64,000 nt of DNA, taken from positions 1,705,144-1,769,143 of the forward strand of contig NZ_LNYG01000013.1 of assembly GCF_001467745.1 (NCBI RefSeq), written 5' to 3'. The notes beneath the pieces were generated by a model that saw nothing but the letters and a program-made list of their open reading frames with translations, did not search any database and was not told the DNA's origin. The position numbers and the translations under genes are program-made. Numbering within the stretch: position 1 is the first letter of the stretch; each line of letters starts with the position of its first letter. Positions 52,228-61,230 of this stretch are shown one piece after another. This DNA is from Legionella jamestowniensis (lineage in GTDB: Bacteria > Pseudomonadota > Gammaproteobacteria > Legionellales > Legionellaceae).

Positions 52228-52458
52228 ATGGAGCAAGGTGAGAAACTGGCCAATCCGATGCGCCATTATTGCAACCCTTCTGCAGTATTGGCAGATGAGG
52301 AATTAACAAAAGAAGATCGTATTATTGCCCTTAAAAATTGGCGCGACGATATTCACCTAAAATTAGTAGCTACCGAGGAAAATATGGGACCGACCTCGTG
52401 TGATGTTACATTGGTTGCTGAAATTGATAATCTTCTAAATTTTTTAGAACATGAATAA
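52228..52458 (+). CDS. Small acidic protein of unknown function
   Basis: 76 residues with a strong AAAAAGGAGG just before the ATG. The pattern NPMRHYCNPSAVLADEELTKEDRIIALKNWRDD resembles a family of short gammaproteobacterial proteins with a conserved F-x-P-x-x-V-x-x-D-x-x-L-x-x-x-x-K-x-x-x-L-x-x-W core. No signal peptide or membrane helix. It is divergent from pilB and 87 bp before the methyltransferase gene. Confidence 0.7.
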   Translation: MEQGEKLANPMRHYCNPSAVLADEELTKEDRIIALKNWRDDIHLKLVATEENMGPTSCDVTLVAEIDNLLNFLEHE

Positions 52459-52544
52459 TGTTCATCGCTAAAATTAAACCCTCTTATCGCCAAAGCATGA
52501 TTTTTCTGTTTAAGTAGCGTAGTGCTTGCTGCTAGGGTAACTGT

Positions 52545-53324
52545 ATGGTACAAAAAGATAATTTGCTTTTTCCCTGGGGCAGGACTTTGTCTTTTGAAAA
52601 TCATAAAATTAGGTTTCAAGCCCTTCGCAATTGGTTCTTATCTGACCAAGGTCGGCATGTGGGACAAGCTTTTACAGCTGAATTGGCACCATTAGCCGAA
52701 TTCCTGTATGGAGAAACACTGCTACAGTTTGGTGATTGCGGGGATAATCCGTGGCTGCATCCACTGCATTACAGCCACAAGTGGTTGGCAAGTCCTTTCT
52801 ACGACTCCTCTAGCAGTGTAATCACCGCATTTAATTCCATGCCATTTGATAGAAACAGTGTTGACTGTATTATTGCACCGCTAGCAATGGAAGCATTTAC
52901 TCATAAAAAAAATCCCCTCGACGAAATTGACAGGGTTTTAAAACCAATGGGTTATGCTGTTTTTCTAGGTATAAATCCTATGAGTTTATGGGGTTGGATG
53001 ATGCGATTTGGCTGGCATACCTGCTTTGGTACTCTACCTACTCACTCAATGTCAGTATTTTTCATAAAACGTGCTATGCTGCATCGAGGTTATATTCAAT
53101 GTCACCTATCAAGTTTTTATTTCATTCCTCCTGTATATAAAGAAAGCTGGATCCAGCGATTGGAATTTTTAAATGAAGTAGGAAAAATGATGTGGCCTTG
53201 TCCGGCTGGGTTTTATTGTTTAGTTGTACAAAAATATGAAGAGGGTTATACCGATTTTCTTCCGAAAAGGATAGACGAAGAGTTACTTGAGCGCGAAGGA
53301 ATGCCTCTTCAAACACCATTTTAA
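52545..53324 (+). CDS. SAM-dependent methyltransferase-like protein (degenerate motif I)
   Basis: 259 residues of the Methyltransf_11 type. Motif I (ExxxGxG) is poor: ETLLQFGDCGDNPWLH. Later motifs are recognisable: FDRNSVDCIIAPLAMEAFTHKKNPLDEIDRVLKPMGYAVFLGINPMSLWG. Similar proteins occur near rnhA and gloB in other gammaproteobacteria; here those are absent. The substrate is unknown. The start ATG 52545 has no good ribosome-binding site (GGTAACTGT). Confidence 0.7.
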   Translation: MVQKDNLLFPWGRTLSFENHKIRFQALRNWFLSDQGRHVGQAFTAELAPLAEFLYGETLLQFGDCGDNPWLHPLHYSHKWLASPFYDSSSSVITAFNSMPFDRNSVDCIIAPLAMEAFTHKKNPLDEIDRVLKPMGYAVFLGINPMSLWGWMMRFGWHTCFGTLPTHSMSVFFIKRAMLHRGYIQCHLSSFYFIPPVYKESWIQRLEFLNEVGKMMWPCPAGFYCLVVQKYEEGYTDFLPKRIDEELLEREGMPLQTPF

Positions 53325-53356
53325 TAGGCGAATTTGAAGATATTTTACAAGATTGT

Positions 53357-53393
53357 TTGAATCGCTTTAACAACATTCGTTATAATGCTGCTG
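53357..53393 (+). promoter_or_regulatory. Promoter upstream of the DUF1820 gene
   Basis: TTGAAT (53357-53362), 18-base spacer, TATAAT (53381-53386). Predicted start near 53393, giving a leader of about 23 bases before the ATG at 53416. The match is good and the gap from the previous gene (53325-53415) is intergenic, so this is a probable start of the DUF1820-hpt transcript. Confidence 0.55.
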
Positions 53394-53415
53394 GATTTAA
53401 TTTTGGGTTGCTGGC

Positions 53416-53742
53416 ATGTCAAAAAAAACGCTCTATCGTATAACTTTTGCTAATCAAGATGCGGTTTACGAAATTTATGCGCGAAAAATATGTGAAAGTG
53501 AAATTTTTGGTTTTCTGGAAGTAGAAGAATTTGTTTTTGGTGAAAACACTTCTCTTGTGGTTGACCCCTCTGAAGAGCGATTAAAGGTAGAATTTACCAG
53601 TGTTAAACGAACTTTTATTCCAATGCATGCGGTCTTTCGTATCGATGAAGTCAGCAAGCAAGGCGTTGCCAAAGTTCGTGATAAAGTGGTGGAAGATGGT
53701 AAAGTAAGTATGTTTCCCGTCCCTAATAAGCGCAAAGATTAA
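53416..53742 (+). CDS. DUF1820 family protein
   Basis: 108 residues. The N-terminus KKTLYRITFANQDAVYEIYARKICESEIFGFLEVEEFVFGE, then LVVDPSEERLKVEFTSVKRTFIPMHAVFRIDEV, is the DUF1820 pattern, a small beta-rich family in gammaproteobacteria without assigned function. It carries no signal peptide. It lies 24 bp before hpt, probably co-transcribed from the promoter at 53357-53386. Confidence 0.88.
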   Translation: MSKKTLYRITFANQDAVYEIYARKICESEIFGFLEVEEFVFGENTSLVVDPSEERLKVEFTSVKRTFIPMHAVFRIDEVSKQGVAKVRDKVVEDGKVSMFPVPNKRKD

Positions 53743-53766
53743 TTTGTTTAAATCTTAGGATTCCAG

Positions 53767-54327
53767 ATGTCTATTCCAAGTAAAATTAAAGAAGTATATG
53801 AAAAGGCAAGTTGCCTTTTTACTACCAAAGAAGTTGAAGCGGCGCTTGATCGCATGGCTATTAATATTCATGAGAGATTGCATGATAAGAATCCGGTGAT
53901 TCTTTGTGTTATGATTGGTGGTTTAGTACCTATGGGTAATTTGTTGCCTCGCCTCGATTTTCCTTTAGAAGTAGATTATGTTCATGCCACCCGTTATCGT
54001 GGAGAAATTAAGGGCGGAGAACTACAGTGGAAAGTAAGGCCAAGTCTTAATTTAGCGAATAGAACTGTTTTAGTGATTGACGATATTCTTGATGGTGGCG
54101 TTACCCTGGCTGCTATTATGAAAGAAATTAACGCCATGGGAGCAAATGAAGTTTATAGTGCAGTGTTAGTTGACAAACACCACAAACGTGTCCCTGATGG
54201 GCTGCAAAATGCTGATTTTGTTGGCTTACAAGTCGACGATCACTATATCTTTGGCTATGGCATGGATTACAATGAATATTTACGCAATGCTCCTGGCATT
54301 TTTATTGTTGACCCGGAACATGAATAG
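53767..54327 (+). CDS. hpt: Hypoxanthine-guanine phosphoribosyltransferase
   Basis: Purine salvage: adds phosphoribose to hypoxanthine or guanine. The type I PRTase PRPP motif is [54 protein letters not shown] forms the N-terminal catalytic part and [28 protein letters not shown]-like text the C-terminal base-binding hood. 186 residues. A distinct xanthine specificity cannot be excluded. It converges with the L,D-transpeptidase gene, 10 bp apart. Confidence 0.92.
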   Translation: MSIPSKIKEVYEKASCLFTTKEVEAALDRMAINIHERLHDKNPVILCVMIGGLVPMGNLLPRLDFPLEVDYVHATRYRGEIKGGELQWKVRPSLNLANRTVLVIDDILDGGVTLAAIMKEINAMGANEVYSAVLVDKHHKRVPDGLQNADFVGLQVDDHYIFGYGMDYNEYLRNAPGIFIVDPEHE

Positions 54328-54337
54328 AGGATCAACT

Positions 54338-55054
54338 TTATTTGGTAGCCATCATCATTTTTTTATGAGTTGCAGGAAATTGATCTAATGCCGATGAAAT
54401 TTGTTTATAAAGTTCAGGTAACCAACGCGGTTGAGCGAAACTAGAGGTAGCGGGTTTAGCAATACGCAAATCATTTGGTGCAATGATTACTTTTATGTGG
54501 TTTAATCCTACGCGACGAGCGAGTAAAAACAGTTGATCAATCGCTCTGTCGCCAACTGCAAGGCACCCTACAGAAAATGATTTGCCATGCAGAAAAATAT
54601 TATTACCCAAATTTTTGCGTCCATCCTTTGCTGCCTGTAGGCGATCGAAATGATTTGGATAATCAATCATCATTGACAAATGCATAGAGCTAAAAGGATT
54701 AAAAGTAATTAACCGATATATACCTTCCGGAATTTGCCTATCTCTTTCTTTTAATTTTGGCCCCAACCGACCGCTAAAAGCAGTTAAAGGATAGTATTTA
54801 ATAAAAGCCCAAGATTGATTGTCGTTTTTGGCCCATAATTCAACTTGCCTTTCTTTTTTAAATGCCAAAAGCGCCACTTCTTGGGGGGGGTAGGCTACTT
54901 TAGCCTGGGCGAAAGAACGCATTAAATCGGGTTCAGTTTTTAAACCATAGCGATATACGGCTTTATCAATTGCTTTATCCCAATTCAATTTAGGTGCCAT
55001 ACTTAAGGAGACTGAAGAAAAGAAAACTAACAGAGATAAAAGCAGGCTTCGCAT
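54338..55054 (-). CDS. YafK-like L,D-transpeptidase (YkuD domain)
   Basis: Periplasmic peptidoglycan enzyme. Signal peptide MRSLLLSLLVFFSSVSLSMA, then a YkuD domain with the catalytic motif FLHGKSFSVGCLAVG: H156, S161 and nucleophile C164. MHLSMMIDYPNHFDRLQAAKDGR upstream matches the YafK/DpaA subgroup, which in E. coli releases Lpp from peptidoglycan. 238 residues. Its upstream side (55055-55363) is a 309-bp space with repeat sequences. Confidence 0.88.
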   Translation of the reverse strand: MRSLLLSLLVFFSSVSLSMAPKLNWDKAIDKAVYRYGLKTEPDLMRSFAQAKVAYPPQEVALLAFKKERQVELWAKNDNQSWAFIKYYPLTAFSGRLGPKLKERDRQIPEGIYRLITFNPFSSMHLSMMIDYPNHFDRLQAAKDGRKNLGNNIFLHGKSFSVGCLAVGDRAIDQLFLLARRVGLNHIKVIIAPNDLRIAKPATSSFAQPRWLPELYKQISSALDQFPATHKKMMMATK

Positions 55055-55194
55055 GGTAATTACTTCATAATAATTTTCGATATATTAGCAAAATGCAACT
55101 AAAAAAAGAACAATTTATCAGCAACTAAACTAGCCTCCAATCATCGCATAGTAAAAAAAAGAAAGTCTATCGTCAATTTGCCTATTATCATCAT

Positions 55195-55360
55195 GTTGAA
55201 CAGAATTATGTGACTCGGCCAGAGATCTTCACTATGTTCAGAATGACGTTTTTAACAGATAATTGGTTTATAACTGAATCCCATCACGTCATTCTGAAAG
55301 CGACATCGTCGCTTGAAGAAGCTCCTAGATGTGGCACTAAAACGTCCTTGTAAGTTCATT
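55195..55360. repeat. Dispersed repeat copies upstream of the L,D-transpeptidase gene
   Basis: Two units face each other: gagatcttcactatgttcag plus AATGACG (55220-55246) and CACGTCATTCTGAAAGCG with cgcttgaagaagctcctag (55285-55330). The same wording occurs at 6400-6435 and 21850-21890. The space from 55055 to 55363 holds no gene. In L. pneumophila the lssABD genes follow lssZ; here this repeat region stands in that place. Confidence 0.55.
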
Positions 55361-55363
55361 TTT

Positions 55364-55963
55364 CTATAATTCTTGTTGTACCTTGGTTTGCGCTTGTTTA
55401 GGTAATTGCTTGATGACAAATTCAGGTGCAGAATCCAATTTCCCAACCGATGGCAAGAAGCCATAATGATTGGGGCACATAAATTCTACCTGACCGTTTG
55501 TATTAATTTTATAAAAAACATATTTATAGTCGCAATAGGGTGGTTTATTAAATGTGGCTACTTGAAGAACAGGTGTACCTTGCAGGCGATTTTCAATAAA
55601 ATTGGCATTAATCCAGAGATTAATTAATAAAAGTAAAGAGCCAGTCACTAATAGTGCACCTATTAATCCGGTAGCATATTGCAAAAAGCTACTATCACTA
55701 CCACTCAAAAACTTAAACACAAGATAAAAGATCGATGAAAGCAGAATAATCAAATTTAATGAATAAGCGGCAGCATGCAAGTAATTAAAATAACTTCCTA
55801 GAATTTCACCACCAGAGGCAAGGTATTGCAGTATCAATGTAATAAGACTAACCCACAAGGCAACTAAAATATAATTATTTCGTTTGAACTTTATTCCTAA
55901 AAGAAAAACTATTAAGCTCAAAATAGGAAGTAGTAAATGAACTCCATCTGCAATTCTAATCAT
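55364..55963 (-). CDS. LssZ-like four-helix membrane protein
   Basis: 199 residues: four hydrophobic helices (about 8-25, 31-50, 63-87, 96-119), then a soluble C-terminal domain with CDYKYVFYKINTNGQVEFMCP holding two cysteines and a basic tail. It follows the LssY-like gene on the same strand, 130 bp away, as lssZ follows lssY in the L. pneumophila lss locus. The name therefore rests on position and general build; function is unknown. Confidence 0.6.
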   Translation of the reverse strand: MIRIADGVHLLLPILSLIVFLLGIKFKRNNYILVALWVSLITLILQYLASGGEILGSYFNYLHAAAYSLNLIILLSSIFYLVFKFLSGSDSSFLQYATGLIGALLVTGSLLLLINLWINANFIENRLQGTPVLQVATFNKPPYCDYKYVFYKINTNGQVEFMCPNHYGFLPSVGKLDSAPEFVIKQLPKQAQTKVQQEL

Positions 55964-56093
55964 TAAATTATTCCCTCTCTAAATAATGAATAAAGCCTTC
56001 TAGTGTACCTCAGACTATACAATATGTCTCCATTCCAGAACGCTCAAGTTCCCCTTTCTCTAGCACCTGCTTCACTCTAAGATCAGGTACGGT

Positions 56094-58139
56094 TTAGCGA
56101 TCCAGGTTTATTGAGGATTCTTTAATTAAAAGTAAACTAGGCTCAACACGAACAGGTAATCTAAGTTCAATGGGTAATGGGGTTTGACGTTGTAAAAACT
56201 CAGGAAGGGCAGAACTCACATAAAACAATGAGACAGGGTGATTCGCCGGATTAGCGATACGCTTATTAGCTTCATGAGGCTTTACTAATTTTCTAGGATG
56301 AACGCTTCCAAGCCATATGGGTTGACGGAAGTTTTTAAGGTGATAATTGGAGCGCCATATGCGCAAAATCTGCACCGGGTTTCCATCCTTGGGTTGATAG
56401 GTCATCATTAAAACTGGTCGATGATTTAAATAAAGTTGAGACATTAGGGGCAAATCATGAGCCGAAGATTGACCACTCACTCGTGTCAGGAGCGAGTTAA
56501 ATAAAGAATCATCAATTTTCTGCCAACCAAAATTAGTAAGAGCACGTTCTAGACTAGAGATTGAGCCTACATATTGAATGTTAAATACACTGACATAATT
56601 ACCAATGCGATTAGGTCGATAAATAGGTAATAATGGTTGTGTTTGATTCCACCACAGTTCATCAGTAAAAACATATTGTGCTAAATAAGGCTGGTGATCG
56701 CGTTGTAATTGTCGATAGTTAAATATAACACTTAGACCAGTCATGAGAATGAGAACCAGTAAAATTTTTAACGGTCCATAGATTGTACAGACAATGTTTG
56801 TTTTAAAGCGTCGATAGAGCAACCAATGAATCAGGCAAAGACTAAAGCCACAAAGATAAGCTCCAATGCTATCGGTTATCCAATGGTCCCCAAGATATAC
56901 TGGCGCTAATCCAGCAAGGAGCAAGCTAATTAGCAGGGTTATTTTTACAAAGCGATTAATCAGGGTTCTCGCGTAAGCACTAAGAAAAAATATCAAAGCA
57001 GAAAAGAAGGCGGTTGCATACGTTAATTCTGCCATAGGATAAGAGTAGCCTGTTTTCACCTCCAACAATCCCTGCGGTCTTGGACTTTCGATTAGCCAAT
57101 GAAGAAAAAATAGAAGAAGTGTGCAGGTAATCACCAGACAGAACCAATAAGCTAAAGAGCGCCAGTCACGAAAACAAATTATTATAAAAGCTATCAAAAT
57201 TACACATGCGGACAACACCAAAGGGCTGGTAATTTGGGAAACAACGATGAAAAAAGCGTCAAACGAATTGGTACGCAGGCTCTGTAAAAAAAGATGAATA
57301 GGTTGATTAATCGTATTAACCCAGTTTTGCTGAATAACCAAGGCACTTAAAATACAAAAAAATAAGGTACTTAACGCAAATAAAAGCGCTAATGCAGCCG
57401 TAGGATAATAATTAAGCTCGTCGGCTGGGGTAAGCTTTTGAAAAAGTTTTGCCAAATGAGGGTGATTTTGTGACCAGGACCAAAATCCATGTAAACTAAC
57501 ACGTAGTAAACGGTTTAAGCGGATAAACAACCATTTAAGCCCTACACTTAGCAGCCAAATGCCTGCTAATAATAACAGCACTAACAGGAAAAGACGCGTA
57601 GCGCTTTCATGAGATAACTCGCTACTCGCGGCGCCGATTAAAACCCCGGGCATAATGTATAAAATTGACCAGCCAATTGCTGAAAGTGTATTAGCAATAA
57701 AAAAGCGCCATTGACTCATTCCCATCATTCCCGCGATGACAGGTATAATTGAACGTAGCGGACCAACAAAACGACCTATCAAAACACTTTTACCCCCATG
57801 ACGGGCAAAGTAGTCCTTTCCAAACAAAAGCCAGTTTGGATAACGGCTAAATGGCCAAACATTGATCAATCTTTCGCTAAATGTATAACCTAACATATAG
57901 CTTGCACTATCACCGGCAATGGCACCTAAAGTCGCTGCCAGTAATGTTAAATCAATGCGCATAACCCCAGAGCCGGCCAAAATGCCAATAGCAGTCATCG
58001 TAACGGAACCTGGAATAATACTACCAATGATAGCAAGGGACTCTGTGAATGAAATTAAAAAGGTAATCAACAAGGCCCAGTGAGGATGGGCATGAAGCCA
58101 AATAGTAAGTGGTTGAATATAATCAGAAAAAAAATGCAT
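56094..58139 (-). CDS. lssY: LssY-like protein: DedA + PAP2 phosphatase + LssY C-terminal domain
   Basis: 681 residues in three parts. About 1-205 is a DedA/SNARE-associated domain (SFTESLAIIGSIIPGS; GDSASYMLGYTFSERL; FVGPLRSIIPVIAGMMGMS). About 255-450 is a PAP2 lipid-phosphatase domain with HWLIESPRPQG and a YSYPMAELTYATAF segment where the catalytic SxxxAH usually lies, then GDHWITDSIGAYL with the last His. About 465-660 is the LssY_C domain. It is likely a membrane lipid-phosphate enzyme or flippase-like protein. The PAP2 middle motif is altered (MAELTYATA). It lies 2 bp after lipB. Confidence 0.85.
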   Translation of the reverse strand: MHFFSDYIQPLTIWLHAHPHWALLITFLISFTESLAIIGSIIPGSVTMTAIGILAGSGVMRIDLTLLAATLGAIAGDSASYMLGYTFSERLINVWPFSRYPNWLLFGKDYFARHGGKSVLIGRFVGPLRSIIPVIAGMMGMSQWRFFIANTLSAIGWSILYIMPGVLIGAASSELSHESATRLFLLVLLLLAGIWLLSVGLKWLFIRLNRLLRVSLHGFWSWSQNHPHLAKLFQKLTPADELNYYPTAALALLFALSTLFFCILSALVIQQNWVNTINQPIHLFLQSLRTNSFDAFFIVVSQITSPLVLSACVILIAFIIICFRDWRSLAYWFCLVITCTLLLFFLHWLIESPRPQGLLEVKTGYSYPMAELTYATAFFSALIFFLSAYARTLINRFVKITLLISLLLAGLAPVYLGDHWITDSIGAYLCGFSLCLIHWLLYRRFKTNIVCTIYGPLKILLVLILMTGLSVIFNYRQLQRDHQPYLAQYVFTDELWWNQTQPLLPIYRPNRIGNYVSVFNIQYVGSISSLERALTNFGWQKIDDSLFNSLLTRVSGQSSAHDLPLMSQLYLNHRPVLMMTYQPKDGNPVQILRIWRSNYHLKNFRQPIWLGSVHPRKLVKPHEANKRIANPANHPVSLFYVSSALPEFLQRQTPLPIELRLPVRVEPSLLLIKESSINLDR

Positions 58140-58141
58140 GC

Positions 58142-58750
58142 TTAATGTTCGAATTGAGTTAAAAATACCTCAGTAAATTGTTTACTGACACCCGCAACAT
58201 TTACATCAGAAACATAGTCACTTATTTGTGACATTTGTAATTTGGCATATCCACAGGGATTGATACTATCAAAAGGGCTTAAATCCATTGCCACATTCAG
58301 AGCAATACCATGATAAGTACAACCATTTTTTACGCGCAACCCTATTGAGGCTATTTTTTTATCGTTAACATACACACCGGGAGCACCTGCTTTTATGGTT
58401 CCATCGATCTGGTAATAAGCTAGAAGGGATATTAAAACCTGCTCGAGTTGGCTAACCAATGTTCTTATTCCAAGATGTTGCCGTCGAATGTCCATAAGGA
58501 TATAACCCACCATCTGTCCTGGGCCGTGAAAAGTAACTTGTCCTCCCCGATCACTTTGTACTACGGGTATAGAACTTGGATTAAGAATATGTTCTGCTTT
58601 ACCGGCCTGGCCTTGTGTGTAAACGGGAGGATGTTCAAGCAGCCACAATTCATCAATAGTATGCTCATTCCTTGTGGAAGTAAATTCTTTCATATTATTC
58701 CAGGCCATTAAATAAGGTTGCAGGCCCAAATTTCTAATATTCCACATCAT
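58142..58750 (-). CDS. lipB: Octanoyltransferase LipB
   Basis: Transfers octanoyl from ACP to lipoyl domains. Signature [22 protein letters not shown], catalytic K132 in [12 protein letters not shown] and C166 in [12 protein letters not shown]. 202 residues. The ATG overlaps the ybeD stop by 4 bp. No lipA follows; the next gene is lssY-like. The dacA-dat-ybeD-lipB order is common in gammaproteobacteria, although lipA usually lies near. Confidence 0.96.
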   Translation of the reverse strand: MMWNIRNLGLQPYLMAWNNMKEFTSTRNEHTIDELWLLEHPPVYTQGQAGKAEHILNPSSIPVVQSDRGGQVTFHGPGQMVGYILMDIRRQHLGIRTLVSQLEQVLISLLAYYQIDGTIKAGAPGVYVNDKKIASIGLRVKNGCTYHGIALNVAMDLSPFDSINPCGYAKLQMSQISDYVSDVNVAGVSKQFTEVFLTQFEH

Positions 58751-59013
58751 AATACCATTTTAATATCAGGATGCCGGGTTAACTCAAGATAAAGTGCATC
58801 CAGTGTAGCCTGGTTATGAACATAAACAGTCACTGTAATAGCGATATAACTACCTTGTTTACTCTCTTGACAAATAATTGCTTCATCCAAAGTTTCAGGA
58901 AAGTGCTTACGTGTAATTTCGGTAATTTCCTTGAAAAAGTCAGCGGTATTCGTGCCAATTATTTTTAAAGGAAAATCACAGGGAAACTCAATGAAAGATT
59001 TTTTTTCAGTCAT
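58747..59013 (-). CDS. ybeD: YbeD/DUF493 family protein
   Basis: Small ferredoxin-like-fold protein of 88 residues. The pattern [19 protein letters not shown] and the [35 protein letters not shown] ending are family features. Its ACT-like fold suggests an allosteric or regulatory role, often linked to lipoate synthesis; function is unproven. It overlaps dat by 8 bp and lipB by 4 bp. Confidence 0.93.
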   Translation of the reverse strand: MTEKKSFIEFPCDFPLKIIGTNTADFFKEITEITRKHFPETLDEAIICQESKQGSYIAITVTVYVHNQATLDALYLELTRHPDIKMVL

Positions 59014-59854
59014 GATTATTAAGAATTAGTTGTTGATACTTAGCATTAATTTGCTCCCAATATTGCCCGGCCACGCCATTTCCTATAAGAACATTATCAA
59101 TCCTAGTTATCGGATAAATTTCTTTGGTAGTGCTTGTAATCCATACCTCATCGGCTTCAAAGAGAGCTTCAGCCGGCATAGATTCCTCTCGTAATGTCCA
59201 TGATAAAGACTGTATAAGTTCAATGGTAACTTGCCGTGTAATACCTGGTAAGCATAGATGATTAAGAGGATGCGTGTAAATAATGTCCTTGCTGACTAAA
59301 AAAACATTGCTTGCACTTCCTTCAGTTAATAGTCCATCACGTTGTAAAATCGCTGTTTGAGCGCCAAGAGATATTGCATCATCATTGAGCAGGATATTGG
59401 CCAAAAGTGATGTGGTTTTAATATCGCAACGAAGCCAGCGTATATCTTCTGCAAGATGTGCATGTAAGCCTTTTCGTTTAAGCTCATCTGACGCATACAA
59501 GGTGTGGAGAGTGAAGATAACTACGGTTGGTTTCAAGCCAGCGGGAATGTCATGTTTGCGAACCCCTTGATCACCACGAGTGATTTGCACATAAATTTGT
59601 AAGTCACCGCCACCATTTTGTTGGATAAGATGTTGAAAAATTGCTAACCAATTCAATTTAGGGTTAGCAATTCTGGCGTTTTTCAAGCTTGCCTCTAAAC
59701 GTTCTAAGTGTCTTTCAACAAAAAAAGGACGACTATTGTATACCGGAATAACTTCATAGATTGAATCCCCAAATAAAAAACCACGGTCAAACACCGAGAT
59801 TTTTGCTTCGGATGCATTCACATACTCGCCATTAAGATAAACAATACCTGACAT
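59006..59854 (-). CDS. dat: D-amino-acid transaminase (class IV)
   Basis: PLP fold-type IV aminotransferase making D-alanine or D-glutamate for peptidoglycan. N-terminal YLNGEYVNASEAKISVFDRGFLFGDSIYEV, lysine segment DIRWLRCDIKTTSLLANILL with the Schiff-base Lys, and TEGSASNVFLV with the LCLPGITR stretch. 282 residues. It lies between dacA and ybeD, matching a cell-wall role. A branched-chain specificity is possible but less likely in this context. Confidence 0.9.
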   Translation of the reverse strand: MSGIVYLNGEYVNASEAKISVFDRGFLFGDSIYEVIPVYNSRPFFVERHLERLEASLKNARIANPKLNWLAIFQHLIQQNGGGDLQIYVQITRGDQGVRKHDIPAGLKPTVVIFTLHTLYASDELKRKGLHAHLAEDIRWLRCDIKTTSLLANILLNDDAISLGAQTAILQRDGLLTEGSASNVFLVSKDIIYTHPLNHLCLPGITRQVTIELIQSLSWTLREESMPAEALFEADEVWITSTTKEIYPITRIDNVLIGNGVAGQYWEQINAKYQQLILNNHD

Positions 59855-59862
59855 CTATAATC

Positions 59863-61089
59863 CTAACCAAACCAGCGTTGAAAAGCCAAGCGAACAGAAT
59901 CTTTCATACGAGTAAATATACCCCCTTTAGGGACATCTTGAAGTGCATAAAGATCCTGCGTTTCTATCACGTTATTGTCGAACTTTATAACCAATTCGCC
60001 CACTTTATCTCCTTTTTTAATGGGGGCCTGTAAGTTTTGGGAAACTTTGGTATTAATACTTAATCGTTGGTACTGGCCATTAGGGATGGTGACAAACTGA
60101 TCATTTCGCAAACCAATATTAATCCTGCTTACAGCTCCTTTATAGACAGGAATTTCAGTGATGCTTTTGCCGCTTTTGTAAAGTTCGTGAGTTTCAAAAA
60201 AGCGAAAACCATAATTTAATAAACGTTCACTGTCGTCAGCACGGGCAGTATCAGTAGGGGAGCCCATAACAACTGCTAAAAGTCGCATATTGTCTCGTTT
60301 TGCAGAAGAAACCAGACAAAAACCGGCCTCGTTAGTATGACCTGTCTTTACGCCATCAACTTGGCTGTCGCGCCAAAGCAGGCGGTTGCGGTTAGGTTGA
60401 CGTATTCCATTATAAGTAAACCATTTTTGCTTATACCAATGATAATATTGAGGAAAATTAAGAATTAATGCACGTCCCAAAATAGCTAAATCCTTAGCAC
60501 TGGTATATAAATTTTCATCTGGTAGGCCTGTGCTATCCGTAAAATGGCTGTCTTTCATTCCTAAGCTTTGCGCCTGTTGATTCATAATTTGCGCAAATCC
60601 TTGTTCGCTACCACCAAGATGCTCAGCCATGGCAACACAAGCATCATTACCAGAGTCAACAATAATACCCTTTAGCAAATCTTCAATAGCTACTTGTTGA
60701 CCTTCTTTAATGAACATGCGTGAACCACCTGTTTTCCAGGCTTCACGACTAACTCTAACATTATCAGTTAAATGAATTTGCTGGTTGTGGAGTGCATTTG
60801 AAATGACATAGAGGGTCATCATTTTTGTTAAGCTGGCAGGAGGCAATTTTTGCTCACTGTTTTTCTCAGCAATAATTTTTCCGCTATTTACATCAATAAG
60901 GATATAAGCCTTTGCATTCAGTGTAGGTGCTGAAGGTGTAATGAGAGGTTTACTGCTAACCGGTGTTGTTGGAGAAACGGTACCAGACAAGCTGGTTGGG
61001 GGTAAGACGTCTGCGGCATAAAAAATACCTGATTTTACAAGCAAACTGGCTACTAATAATAATCGATGTGCTGAGAATGTTGACTTCAT
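59863..61089 (-). CDS. dacA: D-alanyl-D-alanine carboxypeptidase (PBP5/6 family)
   Basis: Periplasmic low-molecular-weight penicillin-binding protein that trims the terminal D-Ala. Signal peptide MKSTFSAHRLLLVASLLVKS. Active-site SLTK (S86), SGN (146-148) and KTG (248-250), the PBP5_C domain from about 300, and an amphipathic C-terminal anchor (FTRMKDSVRLAFQRWFG). A GTG at 61134 would add 15 residues; ATG 61089 gives a proper signal peptide. 408 residues. First gene of the dacA-dat-ybeD-lipB-lssY run. Confidence 0.95.
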   Translation of the reverse strand: MKSTFSAHRLLLVASLLVKSGIFYAADVLPPTSLSGTVSPTTPVSSKPLITPSAPTLNAKAYILIDVNSGKIIAEKNSEQKLPPASLTKMMTLYVISNALHNQQIHLTDNVRVSREAWKTGGSRMFIKEGQQVAIEDLLKGIIVDSGNDACVAMAEHLGGSEQGFAQIMNQQAQSLGMKDSHFTDSTGLPDENLYTSAKDLAILGRALILNFPQYYHWYKQKWFTYNGIRQPNRNRLLWRDSQVDGVKTGHTNEAGFCLVSSAKRDNMRLLAVVMGSPTDTARADDSERLLNYGFRFFETHELYKSGKSITEIPVYKGAVSRINIGLRNDQFVTIPNGQYQRLSINTKVSQNLQAPIKKGDKVGELVIKFDNNVIETQDLYALQDVPKGGIFTRMKDSVRLAFQRWFG

Positions 61090-61230
61090 GTTTCTATACT
61101 CATGGTTACAAAAAAATACCGCCCATATTATCACAGCCTCAATCTTACAACCAAATTACATGAAGGGTATTTTCATAGTTTTTTTCTTTGTATATATTAT
61201 GGTAAAAAAACAATAACTTGAGTATCAATA

